Shown: positions 20,411-27,927 of the stretch, piece by piece
Layout: each line of letters starts with the position of its first letter
Numbering within the stretch: the stretch's first letter is position 1
Assembly (NCBI GenBank): GCA_035501615.1
Contig: DATJVY010000152.1
Coordinates: 62,001 to 126,000 of the forward strand
DNA from: RPRB01 sp035501615
Lineage (GTDB): Bacteria; Myxococcota; Myxococcia; Myxococcales; Myxococcaceae
Direction of reading: 5' to 3'
DNA: 64,000 bases
Notes under the pieces: model-generated
What the model was told of the DNA's origin: nothing
Databases searched by the model: none
Seen by the model: only the letters and a program-made list of their open reading frames with translations
Made by a program: the position numbers and the translations under genes

Positions 20411-20896
20411 ATGACCGCGTCCGAGGACAGCAAGCTCGTCATCGCGCCGGTGAAGGACGAGGCCGAGCTCTTCCAGGCGCTCGCCATCCGCGAGGTGGTC
20501 TTCATCGAGGAGCAGCACGTCCCCGAGACCATCGAGCGGGACGCGGAGGATGCACGGGCGTACCACCTTCTGGTCTTCGCCGGAGGTCACGCCATCGGCA
20601 CCGGCCGGCTGGTGGTGCTCCCCGCGGCACCCGACGGAGAGCGCGGGACCTGGGGGCAGGTGGGCCGGATGGCGGTGCTCCAGGCGCACCGGAAGTTCGG
20701 CGTGGGCACGCTCATCCTGAACGCGCTCGAGTCCGAGGCCCGCGCCCGGGGCCTCGCCGGCATCGTCGTGCACGCCCAGCTCTACGCGCTCGGGTTCTAC
20801 GAGCATCACGGCTACCGGCCGGTGGGTGCGGTGTTCGACGAGGCCGGCATCGACCACGTCGAAGCCCGCAAGCGGCTCCTCGGCGGCGAGGGCTAG
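20411..20896 (+). CDS. GNAT family N-acetyltransferase (ElaA-like)
   Basis: A 161-residue single-domain GNAT. The N-terminal AIREVVFIEEQHVPE is typical of the ElaA/YjcF branch. It is followed by HLLVFAGGHAIGTGRLVV, the acetyl-CoA-binding turn QVGRMAVLQAHRKFGVGTLIL (about 79-99), and the C-terminal HAQLYALGFYEHHGYRPVG. It would transfer an acetyl group from acetyl-CoA to an amine; the substrate cannot be read from the sequence. It abuts the convergent glycosyltransferase gene by 1 bp. Confidence 0.85.
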   Translation: MTASEDSKLVIAPVKDEAELFQALAIREVVFIEEQHVPETIERDAEDARAYHLLVFAGGHAIGTGRLVVLPAAPDGERGTWGQVGRMAVLQAHRKFGVGTLILNALESEARARGLAGIVVHAQLYALGFYEHHGYRPVGAVFDEAGIDHVEARKRLLGGEG

Positions 20897-20897
20897 G

Positions 20898-22148
20898 TTA
20901 GCCGACCGCCCGCGCGCCGTCCTGGCTGAAGCGGGGAGACTCCACCATCCGCTCCAGGAATCGCGGGAGCTGGAGCGCCCGCTCGACGCTGCGCGAGCGG
21001 AGCAGCCGCGCGCGCTCGCGGAACCCGTCGCGTGCCGTGGCGAGCCGCGTGGAGGCGGGGACGAGCCCGAGGGCCTCGCGGACGAGCCCCAGCATGTCGG
21101 CGGTCGACGGAGCGTAGAGCCCGAGGCGCTGGCTCTGGATGTAGCCCACGTGATGCCGCTCGCTGCCGGGGATGAAGTGGAAGAGGAGGAGCGGACCGAG
21201 CCCCACCTCGAGCAATTCCTGGAGGGTGGCCGGAGCCAGGCTCCCCAGCACGGGCACGTCGGCGAGGCCCATCAGCGCGGCGAGCACCTCGGGCGCGACG
21301 AAGCCGAAGACGTGCAGCCCCTCGCGGCTACGGGCCCGGAGGCGGGACTCGAACACCCGGTCGCGCCCGGCGACGACCACCACGTTCGCGGCCTCGCGCA
21401 GCGCCGGGTCGGAGAGCACCGCGTCGAGCACGGGCCCTGTCTTGGCGGTCCAGGCGGAGCCGCCGAGGAAGAGGACGGTGGGCCTGGAGAGGACGAACCC
21501 GGCGAACTCGGGATGGGCGGCGGCCACCTCGGCCCGGAGCGCCGCCCGCACCGTATCCCGGTCCTCGGCCCGGAGCCGCGCCCCCACCCGGACGAACGGC
21601 TCGCGGGTCAGGAAGCCGGAGAGGTGGAGCCGGTCCTCGGGGACGCCGAGCCCCCGGTAGTGCTCCAGCGTCGTCTCCTCCATGACGATGAGCGCGTCGG
21701 GGCGGATCTCGGGGAGCGGAGGGTAGTAGCCGGAGGCTGGGACGCCGTAGTCGGGCACCGCGCAGACGATGGGCGTCGAGAACCCGAGTGCCCGCCGCAC
21801 GCGGGTGAAGGTGATGGCCTGCACCGGATGGGTGCTGAGCAGCAGGTCGAACCGCTGTGCGCGGAGGAGCGCCGTCCCCTCGGCGTGCAGCTGCGGGCTG
21901 AGCGTCATCGCCGTCCGCAGCGCCCAGGGCTGGCTGCTCAGCTCGACGATCTTCCCCTGGAAGCGGGGCAGGAAGCGGACGCACACCGAGTAGAACCAGT
22001 CGATGAACCGGTCGGCGGAGTTCCAGACGACCGGCTCGACGCGCTCGCGTGCCGGGTCCACGCGCGTGAGGGCGGCGGCGAACGAGTCACGCAGTGCATG
22101 GTGGCCGCCCCCGGCGTTGAGCGAGGCGAGGAGGACGCGGCGAGTCAT
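20898..22148 (-). CDS. GT28-like glycosyltransferase (MGDG synthase/UgtP-like)
   Basis: A 416-residue protein beginning with SLNAGGGHHALRDSFAAAL, the N-terminal signature of the diacylglycerol/monogalactosyldiacylglycerol synthase branch that uses the MurG-like GT-B fold. Further motifs are LLLSTHPVQAITFTRVRR, VCAVPDYGVPASGYYPP and ALIVMEETTLEHYRGLGVP. A C-terminal nucleotide-sugar domain follows with TVLFLGGSAW, VVVVAGRD and PATLQELLEVGLGPLLLF. By family knowledge it transfers a sugar to a membrane lipid or related acceptor at the cytosolic face; the acceptor is unknown. It lies 87 bp downstream of the hrpB stop on the same strand. Confidence 0.8.
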   Translation of the reverse strand: MTRRVLLASLNAGGGHHALRDSFAAALTRVDPARERVEPVVWNSADRFIDWFYSVCVRFLPRFQGKIVELSSQPWALRTAMTLSPQLHAEGTALLRAQRFDLLLSTHPVQAITFTRVRRALGFSTPIVCAVPDYGVPASGYYPPLPEIRPDALIVMEETTLEHYRGLGVPEDRLHLSGFLTREPFVRVGARLRAEDRDTVRAALRAEVAAAHPEFAGFVLSRPTVLFLGGSAWTAKTGPVLDAVLSDPALREAANVVVVAGRDRVFESRLRARSREGLHVFGFVAPEVLAALMGLADVPVLGSLAPATLQELLEVGLGPLLLFHFIPGSERHHVGYIQSQRLGLYAPSTADMLGLVREALGLVPASTRLATARDGFRERARLLRSRSVERALQLPRFLERMVESPRFSQDGARAVG

Positions 22149-22235
22149 CGGGGGTTCCGGTACAACGGACGGCGGGGCACTAACACTCCGGGCCGACGGT
22201 CGCCAGTTCCACGAGCGGGCATCCGGACTTGCCTC

Positions 22236-24743
22236 TCAGCCGCCGCGGCGGCCGGGCGTCGGCGGGGAGGCGTGGAGCGGGTCCTCGGGCCAGGAGTGGC
22301 GGGGATATCGGCGTCCGAGCTCGCGGCGGAGGGCGGGGTAGTGCCGGCTCCAGAAGCCGGCCAGGTCCCGCGTCACCTGGACGGCACGCTGGTTGGGCGC
22401 GAGGAGGTGCAGCACCAGCGGCACGCGCCCGCGGGCCAGGGCCGGCCCTTCGCGCATTCCGAAGAAGTCCTGGAGCCGGGAGGCGATCCAGGGCGGCTGG
22501 CCCGCCGGGTAGTGGACGGGGACCGAGCGGCCCCCGGGGAGCGTCACGCGCTCGGGGAGGTCGCGGGCGAGGAGCCGCGCCGCATCCGGCCCGAGCGCAC
22601 CGAGGAGCTCGGTCGCCGGATCCGCCTCGCGCACCTCGGCGAGGCTGCGGCGCCCCTGGGCCAGCACCCGACCGAGCCCCGCGTCGTCGAGCTCGGGCCA
22701 GGGCTGCTCCGGGAAGAGGCCGCGGGCCAGCTCCAGCCGGGTGCGGAGCGCCTCCAGCCGTGATGTGTCGACGACGGAGCCGAGGCCGCGGGCGGCGATG
22801 GCCTCGGCGAGCAGGCTCTCTGCCGCGCTGGACGGCTCGGCGGGCATCCGACGCTCCTCGAGGGTCACCGCGCCGTAGGCCAGCCGGGTGAGCCGCTCCA
22901 CCCGTCCGGCGTCCTCGGAGAAGACGAGGCGGTCCTCGTCGGTGAGCCGGTCGGGGAAGAGCTCGAGGAGCCACTCGGGCTCGAGCGCGCTGGCCACCCG
23001 GACGCGCACCTCCGGGCCCCGGGGGCCAGTCCGCTGCTCGGCGTCGAGCGCGAGGAGGAGCATCGGCTCCTGCACCACGCTCTCGGGGCCGAGCACCGCG
23101 CTCCCGCCTCCGGAGAGGACCAGCTCCGGGGCGTGCGGTCGCCGGCGGCGGGCGACGCGATCCGGGAACCCGGCCAGGAGAGCGAGGAGCAGCGCGTCCT
23201 CCCGCTCGGGGGCGGGTGCGTGCCGGCGCGTGTCCAGGCCACGCCCGAGCTGCCTCGCGGTGCGCTCCACCGCCTGCGCGGCGCCGCCCCGCGCCCGGCC
23301 CTCGGCGAGCGCCTCCATCTGCTCGAGCACGTCGGAACGTCCGCTGACCGTGGGCCCCGTGCGCCGGCCCTCGCCGGAGAGCGCGGAGGGACGCCCGGGG
23401 CGCTCGGAGAGGACCGCCGCGGCCCGGGCCGCCTCCTGGGCCACGCCCCGGCGCTCGCCCTCGACCAGGATGCGGCCGAGCCGGGGATGGACGGGGAAGG
23501 AGAGCAACCGCTGGCCCAGGGGGGTGAGGGTCCCGTCCGCGGCGCGGGCGCCGAGCTGGCCCAGCAGCTCCTCGGCGGCCTCGAGCGATGCGGCGGGCGG
23601 CGGCTCGAGCCAGCCGAAGGTCCGCGCGTCGGGAACGCCGGACGCGGCGAGCGCCAGCACGGTCTCGGCCAGGTCGGCGCGGGCGATCTCGGGCGGGTCC
23701 CGCTCCGGCCGGCGCAGGAGGTCCACCTCGGTGTAGAGGCGGAGGCAGATGCCCGCCCGCGTGCGGCCGGCGCGACCGGCCCTCTGCGCCGCGCTGGCCC
23801 GGCTGATCGGCTGGACCCGGAGCGACGGCAGGCCGCTCCAGGGAGAGTGGGTGGCCACCCGGGCGAGCCCGGAGTCGATGACCGCCGCGACGCCCTCCAC
23901 GGTGACCGAGGTCTCGGCCACGTTGGTGGAGAGGAGGAGCTTCCGGTCGGACGAGGGGCGCACCGCCCGGTCCTGGGCGTCGGCGGGCAGGTCTCCGTGG
24001 AGAGGGAGGACCCGGAAGCCATGGCGGCCGGCGTAGTCGGTGCAGGCTTCCTGGGCTCGCCGGATCTCCGCCGCCCCGGGGAGGAAGACCAGCACGTGCC
24101 CCTCGGCCACCCGGGGGGCGAGGCGCTTGAGGCCGGCGAGGACCTGCGCCTCCACCGGCCGGGCATCGGCGGCGGGGAGGTACTCGACCTCCACCGGGAA
24201 GAGGCGGCCCTCGGAGGTGAGGACCGGCGCATCGCCCAGGAAGCGGGCCACCGGAGCTGGATCGAAGGTGGCGGACATCACGACGAGGCGCAGCTCCGGC
24301 CGCCGCTCCCGGAGCTGGCGGAGGAGCGCGAGGCCCAGGTCGGTGGGAAGGTGCCGCTCGTGGAACTCGTCGAGCACCACCGCCCCGATGCCGCGGAGCT
24401 CGGGGTCGGCGAGGAGGCGCCGGGTGAGCACTCCCTCGGTGACGAAGCGGACGCGGGTGGCGGCCGAGGAGACCTCGTCGAAGCGGATCTGGTAGCCGAT
24501 GCGGCGGCCGACCGGCTCGCCCAGCTCCTCGGCGACGCGGGCCGCGGCGAGTCGCGTGGCGAGGCGACGGGGCTCGAGCACCCACAGCTCGCCCTCGAAG
24601 GCGCGGGCGTCGAGGAGGGCCCGGGGAACGCGGGTCGTCTTTCCTGCGCCGGGGGCGGCCTGCAGGACCAGCGCGCCGCGCGCGCGGACGGCCTCCACCA
24701 CCGAGGGGAGGAGGGGGTCGATCGGCAGAGGGGAGAGCGCCAC
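22236..24743 (-). CDS. hrpB: ATP-dependent helicase HrpB
   Basis: A 835-residue DEAH/RHA-type helicase started at GTG 24743. Motif I is APGAGKTT (around 30-37), motif II DEFH (125-128), motif III VMSATF, motif V STNVAETSVTV, and motif VI QRAGRAGRTRAG. An HA2 winged-helix region follows, then the HrpB-specific C-terminus (HYPAGQPPWIASRLQDFFGM and HLLAPNQRAVQVTRDLAGFW). The longer open frame to 25040 only adds Arg-rich residues read antisense-like through the HAD gene, so it is rejected. It is an RNA-helicase-like enzyme of uncertain physiological role. The start is 26 bp downstream of the HAD gene stop, probably the same transcript. Confidence 0.92.
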   Translation of the reverse strand: MALSPLPIDPLLPSVVEAVRARGALVLQAAPGAGKTTRVPRALLDARAFEGELWVLEPRRLATRLAAARVAEELGEPVGRRIGYQIRFDEVSSAATRVRFVTEGVLTRRLLADPELRGIGAVVLDEFHERHLPTDLGLALLRQLRERRPELRLVVMSATFDPAPVARFLGDAPVLTSEGRLFPVEVEYLPAADARPVEAQVLAGLKRLAPRVAEGHVLVFLPGAAEIRRAQEACTDYAGRHGFRVLPLHGDLPADAQDRAVRPSSDRKLLLSTNVAETSVTVEGVAAVIDSGLARVATHSPWSGLPSLRVQPISRASAAQRAGRAGRTRAGICLRLYTEVDLLRRPERDPPEIARADLAETVLALAASGVPDARTFGWLEPPPAASLEAAEELLGQLGARAADGTLTPLGQRLLSFPVHPRLGRILVEGERRGVAQEAARAAAVLSERPGRPSALSGEGRRTGPTVSGRSDVLEQMEALAEGRARGGAAQAVERTARQLGRGLDTRRHAPAPEREDALLLALLAGFPDRVARRRRPHAPELVLSGGGSAVLGPESVVQEPMLLLALDAEQRTGPRGPEVRVRVASALEPEWLLELFPDRLTDEDRLVFSEDAGRVERLTRLAYGAVTLEERRMPAEPSSAAESLLAEAIAARGLGSVVDTSRLEALRTRLELARGLFPEQPWPELDDAGLGRVLAQGRRSLAEVREADPATELLGALGPDAARLLARDLPERVTLPGGRSVPVHYPAGQPPWIASRLQDFFGMREGPALARGRVPLVLHLLAPNQRAVQVTRDLAGFWSRHYPALRRELGRRYPRHSWPEDPLHASPPTPGRRGG

Positions 24744-24769
24744 TCCGGCTGGAGCTCGGTCCCGCGGGC

Positions 24770-25468
24770 TCAGCGCGTCTCCCCGAGCACGGCCTCGACG
24801 GCTCCGGGAGCGGCCAGGTCGGCGAATGCGCGGGTGGCGCCGGCGGCCAGCAGCTGCTCGGCCGAGAAGCTGCCCGTCCCCACGCCGATGCTCTCGGCGC
24901 CGATCGCCCGGGCTGCTTCGACGTCCTTGGGCGTGTCTCCGATGACCACCACCCGGCAGGCCTCTCCGGCGGGGTCGAGCAGGGCCGCCCCGCGCTCGGC
25001 TCCGCGGCGGATGAGCTCGGTGCGGTCCTCGGCGTCGCACCCGAAGCCGCCGAAGGCGAAGCGGTGGAAGATGCCCACTCGCTCCAGCTTGATGCGCGCG
25101 CCCTCGCGGATGTTCCCGGTGCCGAGGCCCACGGCGACCTCGCGCCGCGCGCGGGCGGCATCCAGCGTCTGCGCCATGCCGGCATGCACCCGGTACGTCG
25201 CATCGGGCGCGGCGGCCACCTCCTCGGCGAGAACCCGGAGGTAGTCGACCAGGACCTGGTCGATGAGCGCCTCGGTCGGCTCGACCGCGATGGCGCGGAG
25301 GCCGGCACGGACGATGGCCCGGTCGGTCATCCCGTCGAGCCGGAAGCTGCGGCAGGCGTCACGGCTCCCGAAGGAACGCTCGAAGGCGATCTCCAGCGCC
25401 CGGCGGCCGACACCCCCGGTGGTGACCAGGGTGCCATCGACGTCGAAGAGGAGGACCGTGGGTCTCAT
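24770..25468 (-). CDS. HAD-superfamily phosphatase (phosphoglycolate phosphatase-like)
   Basis: A 232-residue haloacid-dehalogenase hydrolase. Motif I is LLFDVDGTLV with nucleophile D9 and acid/base D11. A cap inserted after motif I holds DGMTDRAIVRAGL, motif II is GLGTGNIREGA, and motif IV is VVIGDTPKDVEAARAIGAE, with GVGTGSFS near the end. The arrangement (cap type C1) is like phosphoglycolate or beta-phosphoglucomutase relatives, but the substrate is not determinable. The lipoprotein gene upstream ends 4 bp before ATG 25468, and hrpB begins 26 bp after the stop, suggesting one operon. Confidence 0.88.
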   Translation of the reverse strand: MRPTVLLFDVDGTLVTTGGVGRRALEIAFERSFGSRDACRSFRLDGMTDRAIVRAGLRAIAVEPTEALIDQVLVDYLRVLAEEVAAAPDATYRVHAGMAQTLDAARARREVAVGLGTGNIREGARIKLERVGIFHRFAFGGFGCDAEDRTELIRRGAERGAALLDPAGEACRVVVIGDTPKDVEAARAIGAESIGVGTGSFSAEQLLAAGATRAFADLAAPGAVEAVLGETR

Positions 25469-25472
25469 GGGT

Positions 25473-26021
25473 TCAGGGCTGGGACCGGGCGAGGGATGCC
25501 TGGAGCTGCTCGCGCACCCCGGGGTCGTCCTCGCGCTCTAACCGGTCCTCGAGCGACTTGCGAGCGGCGGCGCCTCCCGCGCGGCCAAGCCCTCGCGCCG
25601 CGGCGCTGCGGATCGCCGGGTCGGCCGAGCCGAGGAGGGGGCTCAGGCGGGTCACGGCCTGATCGCGCCCGTGCGAGCCGAGCTCCTCGGCGACCGCGTC
25701 GCGCAGCGCGGGCCGCAGCCGGGGTGCGCCCACCGCATCCCCGAGCGCGCCCAGCCCGGTCCCGTCGGGCAGGTCGGCCAGCGCCCGCGCCGCGGCGAGG
25801 CGCCGGGCATCGGGCGACCGCTCGTCGAGCAGCTCCGCCTGGAGCGCCGGGACGGCCTCGGCGCCGATGGAGGCGAACTCGGTCGCGCCCGCGTCCGGCG
25901 CGTCCAGGAGCACCGCGATGCGCGCCCGTGCCTCGTCGGTGGTCCGGGCGGTCCCCACCGAGCGCGTGCAGGCGCCCGCGCACAGGCTGGCGAGCAGCAA
26001 CGCTGGGGCGAGCCGGGACAT
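25473..26021 (-). CDS. HEAT-repeat-like probable lipoprotein
   Basis: From ATG 26021 the protein has 182 residues. A signal-like segment RLAPALLLASLCAGAC ends at a Cys with a loose lipobox (A-G-A-C). The rest is helical repeats with the HEAT/PBS-lyase flavour: IGAEAVPALQAELLD, DARRLAAARALADL, LRPALRDAVAEELGS, DPAIRSAAARGLGRAGG and DPGVREQLQASL. Such proteins are usually scaffolds. An in-frame ATG at 26078 is rejected because it lies beyond the shared promoter and inside the divergent gene. It is divergent from the DsrE-like gene with a 34-bp gap. Confidence 0.7.
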   Translation of the reverse strand: MSRLAPALLLASLCAGACTRSVGTARTTDEARARIAVLLDAPDAGATEFASIGAEAVPALQAELLDERSPDARRLAAARALADLPDGTGLGALGDAVGAPRLRPALRDAVAEELGSHGRDQAVTRLSPLLGSADPAIRSAAARGLGRAGGAAARKSLEDRLEREDDPGVREQLQASLARSQP

Positions 26022-26034
26022 GCGACGGGCCCGG

Positions 26035-26044
26035 AGTGTACCCT
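26035..26044. promoter_or_regulatory. overlapping divergent -10 elements
   Basis: The ten bases AGTGTACCCT contain a plus-strand -10-like box TACCCT (26039-26044, 11 nt before ATG 26056). They also contain a minus-strand box TACACT (26035-26040, 13 nt before ATG 26021). The two share the central TA. The whole intergenic gap is 34 bp, so both genes must start transcription from about here. -35 boxes are not convincing on either side. Confidence 0.45.
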
Positions 26045-26055
26045 CGGAACGGGAC

Positions 26056-26448
26056 ATGGCCGGACGGGTGGTGTTCATCGTGCAGCGCGGCGGCTACGAG
26101 CCGGCCTACCAGGCCGCGTCCATGGGCATCACCGCCGTGGCCCTCGGGGACGAGGTGATCTTCGTCTTCGCCTTCGAGGCGCTCCGCCAGCTCTGCCGCG
26201 GGGACTTCGGCCGTGCCCAGTCGGACCGCGAGCTCGCCGAGGGCGCGCGGGCCGAGGGGGTGGGCGTTCCACCTCCGGCGCAGCTGCTCCAGGAGGCGCG
26301 AGGCCTCGGGGCCCGGTGCATCGCCTGCGACACGATGCTCAAGCTCGCAGGCGTGTCGCTGGTCGAGGCCGAGCGGGTGCTGGACGAGGTGCTGGGGCTG
26401 GCAGCGCTGTGGCGCCTCACCGAGGGCGCACGGGTGCTCACCTTCTGA
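26056..26448 (+). CDS. DsrE/DsrF-like family protein
   Basis: A 130-residue small protein from ATG 26056. It starts with GRVVFIVQRGGYEPAYQAASMGITAVALGDEVIFVFAFEAL, a Rossmann-like DsrE/F layout (strand, nucleotide-like loop, helix, strand). It ends with GARCIACDTMLKLAG, which carries two Cys in a C-x2-C arrangement as seen in DsrE2/peroxiredoxin-like relatives, followed by a helix and strand. Such proteins are often sulfur-relay or persulfide carriers; the role here is inferred only from family. No SD sequence is present; the TACCCT box is 11 nt upstream. Confidence 0.7.
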   Translation: MAGRVVFIVQRGGYEPAYQAASMGITAVALGDEVIFVFAFEALRQLCRGDFGRAQSDRELAEGARAEGVGVPPPAQLLQEARGLGARCIACDTMLKLAGVSLVEAERVLDEVLGLAALWRLTEGARVLTF

Positions 26449-26486
26449 TCCCTCGACGGCGCCTGGTAGGCTTTCGCGCCAGAGCG

Positions 26487-27761
26487 ATGTGCCTTCGCCC
26501 GGTCACCCTGCTCGCCGCGTTCCTGCTCGGCGCCGCCGCCTGCCAGACCTACGACTTCATCCCGGTCACCCCGCTCGCCCTCTCGCAGGACGAGAGCAGC
26601 ACGCCCATCGTCATCAAGAAGTTCAAGCCCAACGTGATGGTGCTGGTGGACAAGTCCGGCTCGATGGACCAGCCGGTAAATCCCTCGCTGGCGGCCTGCA
26701 CCACCAACGGCACCCTGTGCGGCTCGGGCGACACGGCGAAGAGCAATCCCTGCAACGTCACCACCTGCCCCACGCGCTGGAGCGAGCTCAACCTGGCCCT
26801 GGACTCGTTCCTCCAGGCGCAGGCCGAGACGGTGCGCTTCGGGCTGGCGTTCTTCCCCGAGCCGACCGCGGGGGCGGACCAGCCCAACTGCGTTCCGACC
26901 GGCGCGGCACGGGTGGATCTCCCGGCCGATCCGACCGACGACTCGGCGGCCACGCTCGACGGCCTCTCCACCGCGGCCCGCACCGCGCTCGCGTCGGTGA
27001 AGAGCCAGAACCCCCCCGGTCCCGCCGGCACCGGGGGCGCCACGCCCACCGGCCCGAGCCTGGAATTCTTCTCCTCCTATGGCCCGCTGCTCGACCCGCT
27101 CCGGCTCGACCTCGTCCTCCTCCTCACCGACGGGCTTCCCAACTGCGACGGGGACATCCCGGCGGCGACCTGCGTGTGCACGGCGACCGCGGATGCCTGT
27201 CCGCCGATCTCCAGCACCAGCCTCAACTGCCTGGACAAGGACCGGACGGTGCAGGCGGTGCAGGACCTCGCCGCGCGCGGGGTTCACGTGGTGGTCATCG
27301 GGTTCGGGGCCGACACGCTGGGCGGCGCCGACGGTGGGGTGCAGGCGCCGATCGTGCTGCAGGACCTCGCTCTCGCCGGTGACTACCCGCGCCGCTGCCC
27401 GGGGCTCCTGCACGATCAGGCCTGTGGACCGGACAACCCCTGTCAGGGGGGGGTCTGCCTCCGGCAGTACTACCAGGCGCAGGACAGCAGCGACCTGGGA
27501 GCGGCGCTGGCGGACATCACCGCCAACCTCGATCGCGAGCCGTGCCTCCGGGCCATCTCCCCGGCACCGACCTCCGAGGACCTCATCCTCCTCAGCCTGA
27601 ACGGCACCCGGTACCCTCCTGGGCCCGACACCTGGGAGTACGTCGCGCCAGCGGATGGTGGCCCGGCGATCCGCTTCCTCGGTGCCTTGTGCAGTGCCAT
27701 CGAGAGCTCGACCGCCCAGGCCCCCGTCGTGCTCGACCTGCGGATCCTCCGCGTGCTCTGA
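26487..27761 (+). CDS. vWA-domain lipoprotein, copy 1
   Basis: A 424-residue lipoprotein: signal segment with lipobox LGAAAC (C19), then a vWA domain. The MIDAS motif DKSGSM is at 55-60, LLLTDGLPNCDGD follows later, and VVVIGFGADT comes next. Paired Cys (CNVTTCP, CVCTATADACP, CGPDNPC) suggest disulfides in the periplasm or outside. The vWA fold binds metal and partner proteins. Closely paralogous in length, order of motifs and many residues to the gene at 27928. No SD; a TAGGCT box lies 14 nt before ATG 26487. The stop TGA falls inside the first copy of the 60-bp tandem repeat. Confidence 0.85.
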   Translation: MCLRPVTLLAAFLLGAAACQTYDFIPVTPLALSQDESSTPIVIKKFKPNVMVLVDKSGSMDQPVNPSLAACTTNGTLCGSGDTAKSNPCNVTTCPTRWSELNLALDSFLQAQAETVRFGLAFFPEPTAGADQPNCVPTGAARVDLPADPTDDSAATLDGLSTAARTALASVKSQNPPGPAGTGGATPTGPSLEFFSSYGPLLDPLRLDLVLLLTDGLPNCDGDIPAATCVCTATADACPPISSTSLNCLDKDRTVQAVQDLAARGVHVVVIGFGADTLGGADGGVQAPIVLQDLALAGDYPRRCPGLLHDQACGPDNPCQGGVCLRQYYQAQDSSDLGAALADITANLDREPCLRAISPAPTSEDLILLSLNGTRYPPGPDTWEYVAPADGGPAIRFLGALCSAIESSTAQAPVVLDLRILRVL

Positions 27762-27878
27762 GACGGAGGCGCGGCGCTCCTGCGCCGCTTCGTCGGCGTC
27801 CCCCCTGACGCGGGGGACTGAGACGGAGGCGCGGCGCTCCTGCGCCGCTTCGTCGGCGTCCCCCCCTGACGCGGGCAA
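27758..27878. repeat. two tandem copies of a 60-bp hairpin-bearing unit
   Basis: The unit starting CTGAGACGGAGG occurs at 27758-27817 and again at 27818-27878. They are almost identical; the second has one extra C in a C run and differs in the last bases. Each unit contains a perfect 7-bp stem with a TCCT loop: 27771-27777 with 27782-27788, and 27831-27837 with 27842-27848. It lies between the two vWA paralogs and could act as a terminator or mRNA-processing hairpin, or be a dispersed palindromic element. Confidence 0.85.
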
Positions 27879-27927
27879 CTGCGCTGGGCTGTCGCCCCCC
27901 CGAGCGGGTATGCTCCCTGCCCCGCGC

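Noticed and set aside
24744..25040. N-terminal extension of HrpB
   Set aside because: Arg/Gly-rich residues overlapping the HAD gene; the family normally starts just before the P-loop region.
22180..25308. 1042-codon open frame on the same strand as hrpB, different phase
   Set aside because: hrpB and the HAD gene explain the stretch with full motif sets; the alternative is Pro/Arg/Ser low complexity.
25867..26055. N-terminal extension of the DsrE-like protein
   Set aside because: The extra residues are Arg/Ser-rich and read antisense through the HEAT-like lipoprotein; the conserved fold begins at ATG 26056.
27655..27910. N-terminal extension of vWA copy 2 through the 60-bp repeat
   Set aside because: The frame is open, but the extension would bury the signal peptide and lipobox; the repeat is better seen as intergenic.
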